A DNA stretch of 64,000 nt. It comes from Colwellia sp. GTDB lineage: Bacteria; Pseudomonadota; Gammaproteobacteria; Enterobacterales; Alteromonadaceae. The translations under genes and the position numbers were made by a program. Under the pieces are notes generated by a model, which was not told the DNA's origin, ran no database searches, and worked only from the letters and a program-made list of their open reading frames with translations. Positions within the stretch are counted from its first letter, which is position 1; each line of letters starts with the position of its first letter. This document shows, piece after piece, positions 45,918 through 56,675 of the stretch. The stretch spans positions 1 through 64,000 of the forward strand of contig JABSOY010000021.1 in the NCBI GenBank assembly GCA_013215385.1. The letters are read 5' to 3'.

Positions 45918-47069
45918 TTATTTTATTGCTGAAAGGGTAACAAATTTGTCGTTGCTAGCAATGAGTTTTTCATTACCAAAAAGTCTTTTAAGCTTTATAT
46001 GATAACCTAATTGTCGATTGCCGATAATGCGTAGCTCTCCGCCTTTTTTTAATACCCTATGACTATCACGAAACATTTGCCATGCGATATGGTCTGTTGT
46101 CGCATTTTGCTGATGAAAAGGAGGGTTACACAAAATTAAGTCGACGCTATTAGGTTCAACATCCGCTAAACAATCATTAATGGAAAATTCACACTGGGCA
46201 AGTTGTTCGGGTAAATTTTCAGTAATATTTTGTTTAGCTGAAGCGACAGCCATATATGATTCATCAATAAAACTGACTAAAGCTGCTGGTTGTTTCGCTA
46301 GCACAGTTAAACCAATGACGCCGTTACCACAGCCAAGATCTATAACACGGCTGTTGGCTGTTACCTCAGGTAAATTTTTCATAAAATACCGTGCGCCAAT
46401 ATCGAGTTTTTCACGCGCATAGACCGCTGAATGATTAGCGATAGTAAACGAGGTGTTTTCTAATGGCCAAATAGTTGGGAAGGGCGATGCGAAGACTTCT
46501 TTATTATCAAGTTGAGAAAATACCAATCGTGCTTTTTTTACCGCTAAGGATGTTTTGGTAGACCCTAAATATTTTTCAAATAATTTTAATGTTGAACTGT
46601 GAATCTCTTTAGCTTTATCAGCGGCTATAAAAATAAGTTCTTGGTTATACTTGGCTTTAATCGATATTAGTTGATCAATCATTAATGACTTACTTTTGGG
46701 GATTTTATAAAGTACAACGCAAACATTGTCGGGTAAGTTATCTAAGCTATTAAGCTGTGTAAGATTATCAGTGGATAAACCATTTTGCTGAAAATTGTGC
46801 TGTACGCCTTTCTTACTAACCCATGAGTCAGAAACAGTGGCCACTTTGACCTGCGAAAAATTGGTCGCAAGGGCACCAAAATTATCATTGAACAGTAAAA
46901 GGGTGTGACCATTTTTTGTTAATTCATGTTCATTGACATAATTAACCAAGTACTCGTCGGCAGAGTCCCAAGCAACTAATGCTCGGTTAACTTGGCCTAT
47001 AGGGTAACGGTCTAAGAAAAGGTTTTTGTCGTATATACCGTCAATGTTAACAATAAAGGGGCTGATCAT
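45918..47069 (-). CDS. rlmG: 23S rRNA (guanine-N2) methyltransferase RlmG
   Basis: 383 residues, the RlmG length. The N-terminal degenerate methyltransferase-like half (VNRALVAWDSADEYL, LLFNDNFGAL) is joined to a catalytic half with the SAM motif VIDLGCGNGVIGLT and the N2-guanine motif NPPFHQQ. RlmG methylates G1835 (E. coli numbering) of 23S rRNA. RsmC is related but its N-terminal half differs. It is divergent from bolA across 250 bases that show only AT-rich sequence. Confidence 0.92.
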   Translation of the reverse strand: MISPFIVNIDGIYDKNLFLDRYPIGQVNRALVAWDSADEYLVNYVNEHELTKNGHTLLLFNDNFGALATNFSQVKVATVSDSWVSKKGVQHNFQQNGLSTDNLTQLNSLDNLPDNVCVVLYKIPKSKSLMIDQLISIKAKYNQELIFIAADKAKEIHSSTLKLFEKYLGSTKTSLAVKKARLVFSQLDNKEVFASPFPTIWPLENTSFTIANHSAVYAREKLDIGARYFMKNLPEVTANSRVIDLGCGNGVIGLTVLAKQPAALVSFIDESYMAVASAKQNITENLPEQLAQCEFSINDCLADVEPNSVDLILCNPPFHQQNATTDHIAWQMFRDSHRVLKKGGELRIIGNRQLGYHIKLKRLFGNEKLIASNDKFVTLSAIK

Positions 47070-47319
47070 AATGAAGAAGTCGATTTTCTACCTAGAAGAA
47101 TGGTCGCTATTGTGACAAAATATCTTAAAATGAGCTAGTGATACTTGTTAGCTGCATTAAAAACAGTTTAACGAATAAGTTAAAATTCTTTGCTAATAAT
47201 GCCATAAGCTTACTTATAATCTTCATCTATTTATATGAATAGCCGTCCAGACTGATGGCAGATTTAGCGCAACAAACTAGAATTAAATTAATATAAAAGA
47301 TCAACCCTAGGGATAAAAT

Positions 47320-47643
47320 ATGACCATCGAAGCTGTAATCGAACAAAAACTTCTCTCCGCTTTTTCTCCAATACATCTCGATGTTATTAATGAAAGCCAT
47401 CAGCATAATGTTGCACCGGGCAGTGAATCTCATTTTAAAGTGATTATTGTTTCTGATGAGTTTGTTGGTGAGCGTTTAATTAAACGCCATCGTGCAATAA
47501 ACTCTTTACTTTCTCATGAGTTAGCCGAGAAAATCCATGCTTTAGCCCTTCATACTTATACTGAAGACGAATGGAATAAATATTATGCAGACAATACACC
47601 GCTGTCACCAAAATGCTTAGGAGGCGGTAAAAATTCAGGGTAA
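47320..47643 (+). CDS. bolA: BolA family protein
   Basis: 107 residues. The BolA core is [31 protein letters not shown], followed by [16 protein letters not shown] and [14 protein letters not shown], including the conserved His residues that can bind Fe-S clusters with monothiol glutaredoxins. BolA links iron-sulphur status, stress and cell shape or motility versus biofilm. A terminator follows, so it is a single-gene unit. Confidence 0.92.
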   Translation: MTIEAVIEQKLLSAFSPIHLDVINESHQHNVAPGSESHFKVIIVSDEFVGERLIKRHRAINSLLSHELAEKIHALALHTYTEDEWNKYYADNTPLSPKCLGGGKNSG

Positions 47644-47669
47644 AGGTGTCGGCTACAAATTATTCAACG

Positions 47670-47700
47670 AAAACGCTAATTATTTTTTATTAGCGTTTTA
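47670..47700 (+). terminator. Intrinsic terminator of bolA
   Basis: AAACGCTAAT (47671-47680) pairs with ATTAGCGTTT (47689-47698) around an AT loop, followed by a T. Confidence 0.8.
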
Positions 47701-47798
47701 AGAAAGTTATTCTAACTAACAGCTCATTATTATATTCACTTCTTCTTAAATACCTGCTATTTATTCTCTCACAAAAAATAAATCACTGGAAAACAGGT

Positions 47799-48347
47799 AT
47801 GTTGCTCAATTGGTTGGCAAAAATTGTCAACGTTATCGATGGGTTCACTGAACTCACCGGAAAGGTTATTTCATGGTTCACTTTAATCATGGTACTACTG
47901 ACTTTTACTATTGTGGTCTTGCGTTATGGTTTTAATCTAGGCTGGGTCGGAATGCAGGAGTCGGTGCTTTATTTTCATGGTTTAACCTTCATGCTAGGTG
48001 CGGCATATACCTTAAAAGATGGCGGCCATGTTCGTGTCGACATTTTCTATCAGAATTTTTCAAATAAAGGCAAAGCATTAGTGAATTTATTGGGAGCTAT
48101 TTTCTTATTACTCCCTGTATGTATATTTATTTTCTACATCAGCTTTGACTATGTTGCCATGGGGTGGAAAATAATGGAAAAATCGCCTGAAGCTGGCGGT
48201 TTGCCTTTAGTTTATCTCAGCAAAAGTTTCATATTATTACTCTCAGTAAGTTTGTCGCTGCAAGGCATTGCGGAAATTTGCCGTAATTTAAGTATTCTAC
48301 TGCTAGATTCATCGCAAGTACCTCCTTTAAATACCGAGGCTAAATAA
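47799..48347 (+). CDS. TRAP transporter small permease (DctQ-type)
   Basis: 182 residues with four membrane segments. GWVGMQESVLYFHGLTFMLGAAYTLKDGGHVRVDIFY is the conserved DctQ region. It pairs with the large permease, which starts at its last base (stop/start overlap at 48347), and with the binding protein further down. Tripartite TRAP systems use the sodium gradient, here supplied in part by Na+-NQR encoded downstream. Confidence 0.92.
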   Translation: MLLNWLAKIVNVIDGFTELTGKVISWFTLIMVLLTFTIVVLRYGFNLGWVGMQESVLYFHGLTFMLGAAYTLKDGGHVRVDIFYQNFSNKGKALVNLLGAIFLLLPVCIFIFYISFDYVAMGWKIMEKSPEAGGLPLVYLSKSFILLLSVSLSLQGIAEICRNLSILLLDSSQVPPLNTEAK

Positions 48348-49732
48348 TGGAATATTTAGCGTTATTAATGTTTGTGGTGGTTTGTTTCGTTTTACTTTTA
48401 GGCTATCCCGTTGCTTTATCGTTAGCAGGAACTGCTTTGTTATTTGCAGCTATTGGGAGTAGTTTAGGTAGTTTCGATTTTTCTTTTTTAGGGGCCTTAC
48501 CCAACCGATTATTTGGCATTATTAATAATCAAACTTTATTGGCTGTGCCTTTGTTTGTCTTTATGGGCGCAATGCTTGAACGGTCAAAAATAGCAGAGAA
48601 CTTATTAAATGCCATGTCGATGTTATTTGGCAAGTACCACGGTGGTTTAGGTATTTCAGTTATCTTGGTGGGTATGTTGTTAGCTGCTAGCACAGGTATA
48701 GTCGGGGCTACTGTCGTAACCATGGGCTTGTTAGCACTTCCTACTATGTTGAAACGTGGTTACGATGTGAAGTTTTCTACAGGAATTATTTGTGCAACTG
48801 GCACGCTTGGACAAATAATACCGCCTTCAATAGCACTGGTATTACTAGGAGATGTGTTATCAAGTGCTTATCAGAAAGCTCAACTTGATATGGGCATTTT
48901 CAGCCCCGAAACTGTATCAGTGGGAGACTTATTTGCTGGAGCTGTTATTCCCGGATTTATTTTAGTGTTGCTTTATATGGCGTATTGCATTGGTCTTGCT
49001 ATTTTTAAGCCTGAGTTAGTGCCATGTATGAAGCCGGAAGACATTGCCGATATCTCTGCAGGAAAGTCGAAAGCTCAGGTTGTCCTTAGTGCACTGATCC
49101 CTCCTTTATTGCTCATGTTTGCGGTCTTAGGTTCAATTCTTTTTGGTTTTGCCACGCCAACAGAAGCCGCAGGTGTGGGGGCTATGGGAGCAACACTTTT
49201 GGCCTTAGTCCAAAAGCAACTTTCTTTAACCAAGCTGAAAGCTGTCATGCAGAGCACCTTGAAAATTACTTCTATGGTGTTTTTGATCCTTATCGGCGCA
49301 TCTTTATTTTCATTAGTCTTTCGTGGTTTTGGTGGCGAAGAGCTTATTCAAGGGGTATTTGAACAAATGCCAGGCGGCGTTGTTGGCGCGACATTAATTG
49401 TTATGCTGGTTATTTTTCTGCTTGGTTTTATTCTCGACTTTATCGAAATTACTTTTGTCGTAGTACCTATTGTCGCACCCATACTATTATCTATGGGGCT
49501 AGATCCTATATGGTTAGGTATTATGATTGCGATTAATTTACAAACCTCATTCTTAACACCTCCTTTTGGTTTTGCGCTATTTTATTTACGTGGCGTCGCC
49601 GACAAAGTGGTCAAAACAGCCGATATTTATCGAGGTGTCATTCCCTTTATTGCAATGCAAGTTCTATTAATGTTGATGTTGGCGCTTTGGCCGTCATTAA
49701 TAACCTGGTTACCTAATTTTATTTACGGATAG
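48347..49732 (+). CDS. TRAP transporter large permease (DctM-type)
   Basis: 461 residues, with 12 or more membrane segments. Typical features are LLGYPVALSLAGTALLFA, NQTLLAVPLFVFMGAMLERSKIAENLL, GATVVTMGLLALPTMLKRGY, GTLGQIIPPSIALVLLGD and LQTSFLTPPFGFALFYLRG. It forms the sodium-coupled transport channel. The start overlaps the end of the small permease, which implies coupled translation. The binding-protein gene follows 17 bases after its stop. Confidence 0.94.
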   Translation: MEYLALLMFVVVCFVLLLGYPVALSLAGTALLFAAIGSSLGSFDFSFLGALPNRLFGIINNQTLLAVPLFVFMGAMLERSKIAENLLNAMSMLFGKYHGGLGISVILVGMLLAASTGIVGATVVTMGLLALPTMLKRGYDVKFSTGIICATGTLGQIIPPSIALVLLGDVLSSAYQKAQLDMGIFSPETVSVGDLFAGAVIPGFILVLLYMAYCIGLAIFKPELVPCMKPEDIADISAGKSKAQVVLSALIPPLLLMFAVLGSILFGFATPTEAAGVGAMGATLLALVQKQLSLTKLKAVMQSTLKITSMVFLILIGASLFSLVFRGFGGEELIQGVFEQMPGGVVGATLIVMLVIFLLGFILDFIEITFVVVPIVAPILLSMGLDPIWLGIMIAINLQTSFLTPPFGFALFYLRGVADKVVKTADIYRGVIPFIAMQVLLMLMLALWPSLITWLPNFIYG

Positions 49733-49749
49733 AAAGGAAGTTTTAAAAA

Positions 49750-50856
49750 ATGAACATAAATAACAATTTTAAGAAAGTGCTCATCACTGTCATCTCTAGC
49801 ATCTTTTTGCTAAATGCTTGTGGGGAGGAAGAACAGTTGTCTTCAGTAAAGGCTGAGGTGGTAGCCGCTAAAACTTATCAATGGAAAATGGTCACCTCTT
49901 GGCCTAAAAACTTTCCAGGCTTAGGTATGGGACCAGAACGTTTCTCGCAATATGTTAATGAAATGAGTGATGGGCGTTTAACCGTTAAAGTTTATGGTTC
50001 AGGTGAATTAGTCCCAGGTTTTCAAGTCTTCGATGCCGTATCGCAAGGTACAGTACAAATGGGACATAGCGGTGCCTATTACTGGAAAGGTAAAATTCCA
50101 GCTTCACCTATTTTTGGTGCAATACCTTTTGGTATGACAGCAACCGAATTTAATGCTTGGTTACATTACGGCGGCGGTTTAGCATTATGGCAAGAGCTAT
50201 ACGAACCCTTTGGCATTGTTCCGATGGCCGGAGGAAACTCCGGAGCTCAGTTTGCGGGTTGGTTCAAAAAAGAAATTAATTCCATGGCTGACCTTAAAGG
50301 TTTGAAAATGAGAATTCCAGGGCTAGGCGGGGAAGTTTTTAAGCGTGCGGGTGGTGTACCTGTGACGTTAACCGGAGGAGAAATATTCTCCTCTTTGCAA
50401 AGTGGTGCCATTGATGCATCTGAATGGGTTGGCCCTTATAATGATTTAGCGTTTGGATTTCATCAGGCCGCGGAGTTTTACTACAGTTCAGTCTGGCATG
50501 AAACAGGTACTAATTTAGAGTTTTTATTTAATGCCGAGGCGTTAGCTGAATTACCGAAAGACTTACAAAAAATAGTTGAAGTTGCTGCACGTGCCGTTAA
50601 CCAAGATATGTTTGATGAATATAATGCGCGTAATAACATTGCCTTGAAAACCTTAGTTGAAAAGCACAAAGTTAAATTACGTGAATTTCCGCCAGAAATT
50701 ATGAAAGCATTAAAGGGTTACACACAAGAAGTAATTGCTGAGCAAGTTGCTAACGATGCTGATTTTGCCAAGATATGGACCTCGTATAGCGCTTTTTTAT
50801 CTTCGATACGTGAGTATAATGACTTAACGTTAAAAGCTTATTACCAGAATCGATAA
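49750..50856 (+). CDS. TRAP transporter substrate-binding lipoprotein (TakP-like)
   Basis: 368 residues. The lipobox LLNAC (Cys23) means it is tethered to a membrane, whereas many TRAP binding proteins are soluble. The DctP fold is clear: MVTSWPKNFPGLGMGPERF, DLKGLKMRIPGLGGEVFKRAGGVPVTL, and AIDASEWVGPYND. The start and the SEWVGPYND region resemble the 2-oxo-acid-binding TakP group, so a keto acid or similar carboxylate is a plausible substrate. It is third in the operon behind both permeases. Confidence 0.88.
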   Translation: MNINNNFKKVLITVISSIFLLNACGEEEQLSSVKAEVVAAKTYQWKMVTSWPKNFPGLGMGPERFSQYVNEMSDGRLTVKVYGSGELVPGFQVFDAVSQGTVQMGHSGAYYWKGKIPASPIFGAIPFGMTATEFNAWLHYGGGLALWQELYEPFGIVPMAGGNSGAQFAGWFKKEINSMADLKGLKMRIPGLGGEVFKRAGGVPVTLTGGEIFSSLQSGAIDASEWVGPYNDLAFGFHQAAEFYYSSVWHETGTNLEFLFNAEALAELPKDLQKIVEVAARAVNQDMFDEYNARNNIALKTLVEKHKVKLREFPPEIMKALKGYTQEVIAEQVANDADFAKIWTSYSAFLSSIREYNDLTLKAYYQNR

Positions 50857-51012
50857 GTTAAAACAGATCAAAAATGAGCAAAAGCCAACTGGTCGTACCT
50901 CATTTTTTGTAAAGCAGAGTAAACTATGCGGCAATTTTTGAATTTAAATCGAAGTAATTGCTGTTGCCAAGCCGTTTGGCGATTAAAGTAGTGTTAATTA
51001 AAAGGTCTTCTT

Positions 51013-52203
51013 ATGGTTATCAAACCAAAAATTCGTGGTTTTATTTGTACCAACGCGCATCCTGCAGGTTGTGAAACTCATATCAATGAGCAAATTGCTT
51101 ATGTTAAGGCTACTAAGCAAGCCGATAACAAACCAAAAAATGTTTTAGTTATCGGTGCCTCAACAGGGTACGGTCTATCTACTCGTATAACTGCTGCATT
51201 TGGCAATAATGCTAAAACATTAGGTATTTTCTTTGAAAAACCACCAACAGAAAGGAAAACGGGTTCAGCTGGCTGGTACAATACTTGTGCTTTTCAAAAA
51301 GCTGCTGATAAAGCGGGTATTTGGTCCAAAAACATTAATGGCGATGCTTTTTCTCATGAGATAAAAGCGAAAGCGATTGAAACTATTAAAGCTGAGTTAG
51401 GCGAAATTGACCTCATCGTATATTCGTTAGCCTCACCTCGTCGTACGGATCCGGATACAGGTGAAGTATATTCTTCAACCTTGAAGCCTATCGGACAAAG
51501 CGTTACCACTAAAAATTTAAATACATCAAAACGCACCATTGACGAAATTTCTGTTGAAGCTGCCAACGAAGAAGAAATACAAGGCACTATTGATGTAATG
51601 GGCGGCGCTGACTGGGAACTATGGATTAACGCATTGAATAATGCCGGTGTTTTATCTAAAGGCTTTAAGTCGGTTGCTTACACTTACATTGGTAAAGAAT
51701 TAACTTGGCCGATATACGGTAAAGCGACCATAGGTAAAGCGAAAGAAGATCTAGACCGCGCTGCAAGTGCCATAAACACTAGCACGGCTAGCATTAACGG
51801 AGAGGCACATGTAACTTCATTAAATGCGGTTGTTACCCAAGCCAGTTCTGCAATTCCCATTATGCCGCTGTATATTTCAGCCATGTTCAAAGTAATGAAA
51901 GCAGATGGAACTTACGAAGGTTGTATCGAGCAAATTCAGAACTTATTCATTGACAATATTTACAGTGAAACACCACGTTTAGACGATCAAAATCGTTATC
52001 GTCAAAACCATAAAGAGCTCGAAGACAGTGTTCAGCAACGTGTAACAGATATTTGGAACACAGTAGACTCTGATACTATTGACGAATTAACTGACTATGT
52101 GAGTTATCATCAAGAGTTCTTAAAGTTATTTGGTTTTGGTATTGAAGGTGTTGATTATGAAGCAGACGTAAACCCGTTAACAGAGCTTAATAATTTACTT
52201 TAA
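51013..52203 (+). CDS. fabV: Trans-2-enoyl-ACP/CoA reductase FabV
   Basis: 396 residues, the FabV length. The NADH-binding loop is VLVIGASTGYGLSTRI, and the family's catalytic Tyr-x8-Lys lies in YIGKELTWPIYGKATIGKAK. IYSLASPRRTDP-type sequence (here IVYSLASPRRTDP) and the end FGIEGVDYEADV are also typical. FabV is a triclosan-tolerant enoyl reductase that finishes each fatty-acid elongation round. It is a single gene between the TRAP operon and nqr, with its own terminator. Confidence 0.95.
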   Translation: MVIKPKIRGFICTNAHPAGCETHINEQIAYVKATKQADNKPKNVLVIGASTGYGLSTRITAAFGNNAKTLGIFFEKPPTERKTGSAGWYNTCAFQKAADKAGIWSKNINGDAFSHEIKAKAIETIKAELGEIDLIVYSLASPRRTDPDTGEVYSSTLKPIGQSVTTKNLNTSKRTIDEISVEAANEEEIQGTIDVMGGADWELWINALNNAGVLSKGFKSVAYTYIGKELTWPIYGKATIGKAKEDLDRAASAINTSTASINGEAHVTSLNAVVTQASSAIPIMPLYISAMFKVMKADGTYEGCIEQIQNLFIDNIYSETPRLDDQNRYRQNHKELEDSVQQRVTDIWNTVDSDTIDELTDYVSYHQEFLKLFGFGIEGVDYEADVNPLTELNNLL

Positions 52204-52240
52204 CTTTTCAATATCACTCGAATTTAACGAGTGCTGAATT

Positions 52241-52270
52241 AAAAAAACCGACATTTACTGTCGGTTTTTT
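52241..52270 (+). terminator. Intrinsic terminator of fabV
   Basis: AAAAAACCGACA pairs with TGTCGGTTTTTT around TTTAC, 40 bases after the stop. A smaller inverted repeat (CACTCG...CGAGTG) precedes it. Confidence 0.9.
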
Positions 52271-52299
52271 GCATTTAAGACTAAAATAAACGCCATGTT

Positions 52300-52318
52300 G
52301 CGAATGATAATCAATTGC
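52300..52318. promoter_or_regulatory. Fur-box-like sequence upstream of nqrA
   Basis: GCGAATGATAATCAATTGC matches 14 of 19 positions of the classical Fur box GATAATGATAATCATTATC. It lies in the 500-base gap between fabV and nqrA, 386 bases before nqrA. The rest of the gap is AT-rich and shows no gene. The Fur role is an inference. Confidence 0.35.
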
Positions 52319-52703
52319 ATTTAAGTCTTTGTGCTAAAACAATATTTTGGTTAAAACTAAGTTATATATTTTAAATATCTTGCTTAATAAAATGTTTTTG
52401 TCGGATAAATGAGCTAAATCAAAAATTTTCAACTAAATTGTAATTTAAAGTAACAGAGAGCGTAGATAGCTTTAGAGCTTTTGTGCTAAAATCGCGCCAG
52501 AAATTTTAACTTAGTCCAGTGGGTCTTTTTCTTTCAATTAACATTTAATGTTAGTGATAAAGGTAAAGCAACTTACTGAAATACACTGAAATCGATAATT
52601 TGCTTTACCTAACGAGCCTTTCTAATAAGAAATTATTTTTTAGCTTGGTTAGGTAAGTAAATAATTGGTTTTGATACTCCCATCAAAAGTAGTGCATGTG
52701 TTT

Positions 52704-54041
52704 ATGATTACAATAAAAAAAGGTCTGGATGTTCCTGTCGTTGGTTCTCCCCAGCAAGTAATCCATGATGGCAACGCCATCAAAACCGTTGCAACATTAG
52801 GTGAAGAGTTTGTGGGTATGCGACCAACCATGTTTGTTAAAGTGGATGATCGTGTTAAAAAAGGTCAGGTTCTTTTTGAAGATAAAAAGAACCCAGGCGT
52901 TAAATTCACAGCTCATGCTGCCGGTGTTGTTAAAGAAATCAATCGTGGTGAAAAACGTGTTTTACAATCAGTCGTCATTTCAATTGACGGCGATGAGCAA
53001 GAAACGTTTACTTCATACACGGCTAATGAACTTAGCTCAATAAAACGTGAAGACGTTGTTAGTAACCTTGTTAATTCAGGCTTATGGACAGCATTACGTA
53101 CACGTCCATTTAGTAAAGTTCCAGCAATAGATGCTACACCAATCGCGATTTTTGTTAGTGCAATGGATACTAATCCTTTAGCGGCTAACCCTGAAGTGAT
53201 TATTAACGAACAAAGTGAAGCCTTTAAAAATGGTTTAACTGTTATCTCTCGTTTAACGAGTGGTGAAGTATTTGTTAGTAAAGCGCCTGGTGCAAACATT
53301 CCTGTTACAGCTAACGTGCAAGTTAACGAATTTGCCGGGAAACACCCTGCAGGTTTAGTTGGTACTCATATGCATTTCTTAAAGCCAGTTAGTGCTGATA
53401 AGTCTGCATGGAGCTTAGGTTATCAAGACGTTATTGCTTTTGGCCAATTATTTACTACTGGTGAGTTAAATAATACTCGTATTATTTCACTTGCAGGTCC
53501 TGCGGCTAAGAATCCACGTTTAGTGCGTACCCTGATAGGTGCCAATACAGACCAATTAACGGCTGGCGAAGCTGCTGACGGTGAATTACGTGTTGTATCT
53601 GGTTCTTTACTTTCAGGAGCCGGTTCTAAAGGTGTTCACGCCTATTTAGGTCGTTATCATGTACAAGTTTCGTTGATTCTAGAAGGTCGCGAAAAAGAAT
53701 TTATGGGTTATATGTACCCAGGTCCTAATAAATTCTCGGTAACACGTGCATATATGTCTCATTTCTTCCCGAAGAAATTATTCAATATGACCACAACAAC
53801 TAACGGTAGTCCTCGTGACATGGTGCCAATTGGTAACTTTGAACGCGTTATGCCATTAGATATTCTCCCAACAATGTTATTGCGTGATTTATGTGCCGGT
53901 GATACCGATGGCGCGCAGCAACTTGGTGCTTTAGAGCTTGACGAAGAAGACTTAGCCTTATGTACATTTGTTTGCCCAGGCAAAACAGATTACGGCGTTA
54001 TTCTTCGTAAATGCCTAACCACAATAGAGAAGGAAGGTTAG
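52704..54041 (+). CDS. nqrA: Na+-translocating NADH:quinone reductase subunit A
   Basis: 445 residues from the ATG at 52704 ([12 protein letters not shown], the family start); a TTG at 52665 is rejected. NqrA is the cytoplasmic subunit that may bind quinone. It shows [33 protein letters not shown] and the [12 protein letters not shown] end. The complex oxidises NADH, reduces ubiquinone and pumps sodium, a main route of energy supply in marine bacteria. It is first in the operon nqrABCDEF, with spacing or overlap of only a few bases for most junctions. Confidence 0.97.
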   Translation: MITIKKGLDVPVVGSPQQVIHDGNAIKTVATLGEEFVGMRPTMFVKVDDRVKKGQVLFEDKKNPGVKFTAHAAGVVKEINRGEKRVLQSVVISIDGDEQETFTSYTANELSSIKREDVVSNLVNSGLWTALRTRPFSKVPAIDATPIAIFVSAMDTNPLAANPEVIINEQSEAFKNGLTVISRLTSGEVFVSKAPGANIPVTANVQVNEFAGKHPAGLVGTHMHFLKPVSADKSAWSLGYQDVIAFGQLFTTGELNNTRIISLAGPAAKNPRLVRTLIGANTDQLTAGEAADGELRVVSGSLLSGAGSKGVHAYLGRYHVQVSLILEGREKEFMGYMYPGPNKFSVTRAYMSHFFPKKLFNMTTTTNGSPRDMVPIGNFERVMPLDILPTMLLRDLCAGDTDGAQQLGALELDEEDLALCTFVCPGKTDYGVILRKCLTTIEKEG

Positions 54042-54043
54042 TC

Positions 54044-55261
54044 ATGGGCTTGAAAAAGTTTTTTGAAGATATAGAACCGCAATTTGAAAAAGGCGGCAAA
54101 CTAGAAACGTGGTACGCTTTATACGAAGCCGTAGCCACCGGGTTATTTACTCCAGGTCAAGTGAACAAAGGTCAAACTCACGTTCGCGATAGTATTGACT
54201 TAAAACGTATCATGATCACGGTATGGTTAGCTGTTTTCCCTGCCATGTTTTTTGGTATGTACAACATTGGTTTTCAAGCAACTGAAGCATTAGCTGCAGG
54301 TTATGCTTTACCCGATAGCTGGCAAGTAGGCTTGTTCGAATTCGTTGGTGGCAGTTTATCGGCTGAGTCCGGTTGGTTTAGCATGATGCTTTACGGTGCC
54401 ATGTTCTTCCTACCTATATACGCCGTTACCTTCGTGGTTGGTGGTTTTTGGGAAGTTTTATTTGCGACTGTGCGCAAACATGAAGTTAACGAAGGTTTCT
54501 TTGTTAGCTCAATTCTATTCGCTTTAATTCTGCCTGCGTCTATTCCTTTATGGCAAGTCGCTATCGGTATTACTTTTGGTATTGTTATTGCCAAAGAAGT
54601 ATTTGGTGGTACGGGTAAAAACTTCTTGAACCCTGCATTAGCAGGTCGTGCGTTTTTATTCTTCGCTTATCCTGGTGAAATTTCAGGTGATGCAGTATGG
54701 GTTGCCGTTGACGGTTTCTCAGGTGCAACAGCGTTAAGTGCTGCCGCTTCAGGTAACTTAGATTTTGCTGTAAATGGTTTAGCGATGAGTGAATCATGGT
54801 GGAATGCATTTTGGGGCTTTATTCCGGGTTCAGTAGGTGAAGTGTCAACCGCCGCTATTTTCCTTGGTGGGGCATACATTCTCTATAAAGGTATTGCTTC
54901 ATGGCGTATCGTTTTAGGTGTATTTGCCGGCATGGTTTTTACTGCATTGATGTTTAATAGTATTGGAAGTGATACTAACGCAATGTTTGCTATGCCTTGG
55001 TATTGGCATTTAGTTACCGGTGGTTTTGCTTTCGGTATGATGTTTATGGCAACAGACCCCGTTTCAGCTTCATTCACTAACACTGGTAAATACTGGTTTG
55101 GTGCATTGGTTGGTGTCATGGTTGTACTTGTACGTGTTGTTAACCCCGCATTCCCAGAAGGTATGATGTTAGCTATTTTATTCGCTAACTTATTTGCCCC
55201 TCTTTTCGACTATTTTGTCGTGCAAGGGAATATTAAACGGAGGCTTGCTCGCAATGTCTAG
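54044..55261 (+). CDS. nqrB: Na+-translocating NADH:quinone reductase subunit B
   Basis: 405 residues from the ATG at 54044, two bases after nqrA, with AGGAAGG overlapping the nqrA end. It is a membrane subunit with about ten helices. The covalent FMN site is Thr229 in SGATALSA; riboflavin and sodium binding also lie in this subunit. The start at 54011 inside nqrA is not supported. Confidence 0.97.
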   Translation: MGLKKFFEDIEPQFEKGGKLETWYALYEAVATGLFTPGQVNKGQTHVRDSIDLKRIMITVWLAVFPAMFFGMYNIGFQATEALAAGYALPDSWQVGLFEFVGGSLSAESGWFSMMLYGAMFFLPIYAVTFVVGGFWEVLFATVRKHEVNEGFFVSSILFALILPASIPLWQVAIGITFGIVIAKEVFGGTGKNFLNPALAGRAFLFFAYPGEISGDAVWVAVDGFSGATALSAAASGNLDFAVNGLAMSESWWNAFWGFIPGSVGEVSTAAIFLGGAYILYKGIASWRIVLGVFAGMVFTALMFNSIGSDTNAMFAMPWYWHLVTGGFAFGMMFMATDPVSASFTNTGKYWFGALVGVMVVLVRVVNPAFPEGMMLAILFANLFAPLFDYFVVQGNIKRRLARNV

Positions 55262-56048
55262 TAATAAAGAAACTCCAATGAAAACAATTGGCTTTGTCTT
55301 TCTTGTTTGTTTAGTTTGTGCCGCCTTAGTATCTATTGCTGCTAGTGGTCTAAAACCTTTACAACAAGCTAATAAGCTACTTGATAAGCAAACTAAAATT
55401 CTTGAAGCCTCAGGCTTATTAGAGATTGCAGGTACTGACATTGTTAGTACTTATAATCAGTTTGTTGTTGCTAAAATGATCGACTTGGATACAGGAGAGA
55501 TTGTTACCGACGCTTCTGTTGAAGAGATTAATAGGTTTGACGAGCGTGCAGACTCTCGTAATCTTGCTAAAAGTTCAAAACCTAAGAATGACATTGCGGG
55601 TATTAACCGTCGTGCTAATCATGCGGTTGTTTACTTAGTTAACAATGAGCAAGGTCAATTAAATACCCTGGTTTTACCTATTGTTGGTTTAGGCTTATGG
55701 GATTTAATGTACGGGTTTGTTGGTTTAGAACCAGACCTAAATACTGTTCGTAGCGTTATTTATTCTGACTTAAAGGAAACTCCTGGTTTAGGCGCTGAAG
55801 TGCTTAATCCTAGGTGGAAATCTTTATGGCCAGGTAAGAAAATGTTCAATGATAAAGGCGAAACTGCTATTAAGGTGGTTAAAGGTGGTGCTAAAACTGG
55901 TGATGTTCACGGTGTTGATGCATTGTCTGGCGCTACATTAACCAGTAATGGCGTGCAACGTACTTTACATTTTTGGTTAGGTGATGAGGGCTATGGTCCA
56001 TTCATTACTAAATTCCGCAGTGTTGCTAGTGAAGGAGGATCGAACTAA
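55254..56048 (+). CDS. nqrC: Na+-translocating NADH:quinone reductase subunit C
   Basis: 264 residues from the ATG at 55254, overlapping nqrB by eight bases and preceded by GGAGG. One N-terminal membrane span is followed by a periplasmic FMN domain; the flavin is attached to Thr228 in [10 protein letters not shown]. Attachment needs ApbE, encoded downstream. A longer frame from 55194 is out of register with the family start. Confidence 0.97.
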   Translation: MSSNKETPMKTIGFVFLVCLVCAALVSIAASGLKPLQQANKLLDKQTKILEASGLLEIAGTDIVSTYNQFVVAKMIDLDTGEIVTDASVEEINRFDERADSRNLAKSSKPKNDIAGINRRANHAVVYLVNNEQGQLNTLVLPIVGLGLWDLMYGFVGLEPDLNTVRSVIYSDLKETPGLGAEVLNPRWKSLWPGKKMFNDKGETAIKVVKGGAKTGDVHGVDALSGATLTSNGVQRTLHFWLGDEGYGPFITKFRSVASEGGSN

Positions 56049-56671
56049 TGTCTTCAGATACTAAAAAGGTACTATTTGGACCTGTTGTTGATAATAACCC
56101 TATCGCGCTGCAAGTACTGGGTGTTTGTTCTGCTTTAGCAGTAACAAGTTCAATGGCAAATGCTTTGGTTATGACCATCGCAGTTATGCTGGTAACAGGT
56201 TTTTCTAACTTGTTTATCTCACTTGTTCGTAATCATATACCATCAAGTGTGCGTATTATCGTACAAATGGCTATTATTGCCTCATTGGTAATTGTGGTTG
56301 ACCAAGTGTTAAAAGCATTCTCTTACCAGTTGTCGAAAGAACTTTCGGTTTTTATTGGTTTGATCATTACTAACTGTATTGTAATGGGCCGTGCAGAAGC
56401 TTTTGCAATGAAAGAAAAGCCAGGAGTCAGCTTTTTAGACGGTATTGGTAACGGATTAGGTTATGGTGCAGTCTTGATGGTTGTTGCTTTTTTCCGTGAA
56501 TTATTTGGTTTTGGTGAAATCTTCGGTATTGAAGTATTTAAATTAGTTCAAAACGGTGGTTGGTACCAAGGTAATGGCTTATTAGTCTTACCATTTAGTT
56601 CATTCTTCATTATTGGTTTAATCATCTGGGCTATTCGCCAGTGGAAACCAGAACAAGTAGAGAAGGATTAG
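56048..56671 (+). CDS. nqrD: Na+-translocating NADH:quinone reductase subunit D
   Basis: 207 residues, about six membrane segments. The family region [22 protein letters not shown] carries the conserved cysteine that, with one in NqrE, holds an intramembrane iron centre. It shares one base with nqrC (TAATG-type overlap). It resembles the RnfE subunit, but the operon content identifies NQR. Confidence 0.96.
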   Translation: MSSDTKKVLFGPVVDNNPIALQVLGVCSALAVTSSMANALVMTIAVMLVTGFSNLFISLVRNHIPSSVRIIVQMAIIASLVIVVDQVLKAFSYQLSKELSVFIGLIITNCIVMGRAEAFAMKEKPGVSFLDGIGNGLGYGAVLMVVAFFRELFGFGEIFGIEVFKLVQNGGWYQGNGLLVLPFSSFFIIGLIIWAIRQWKPEQVEKD

Positions 56672-56675
56672 CCTC

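Noticed and set aside
52913-53299. 128-codon minus-strand frame inside nqrA
   Set aside because: It is an antisense shadow of a conserved operon gene with no features of its own.
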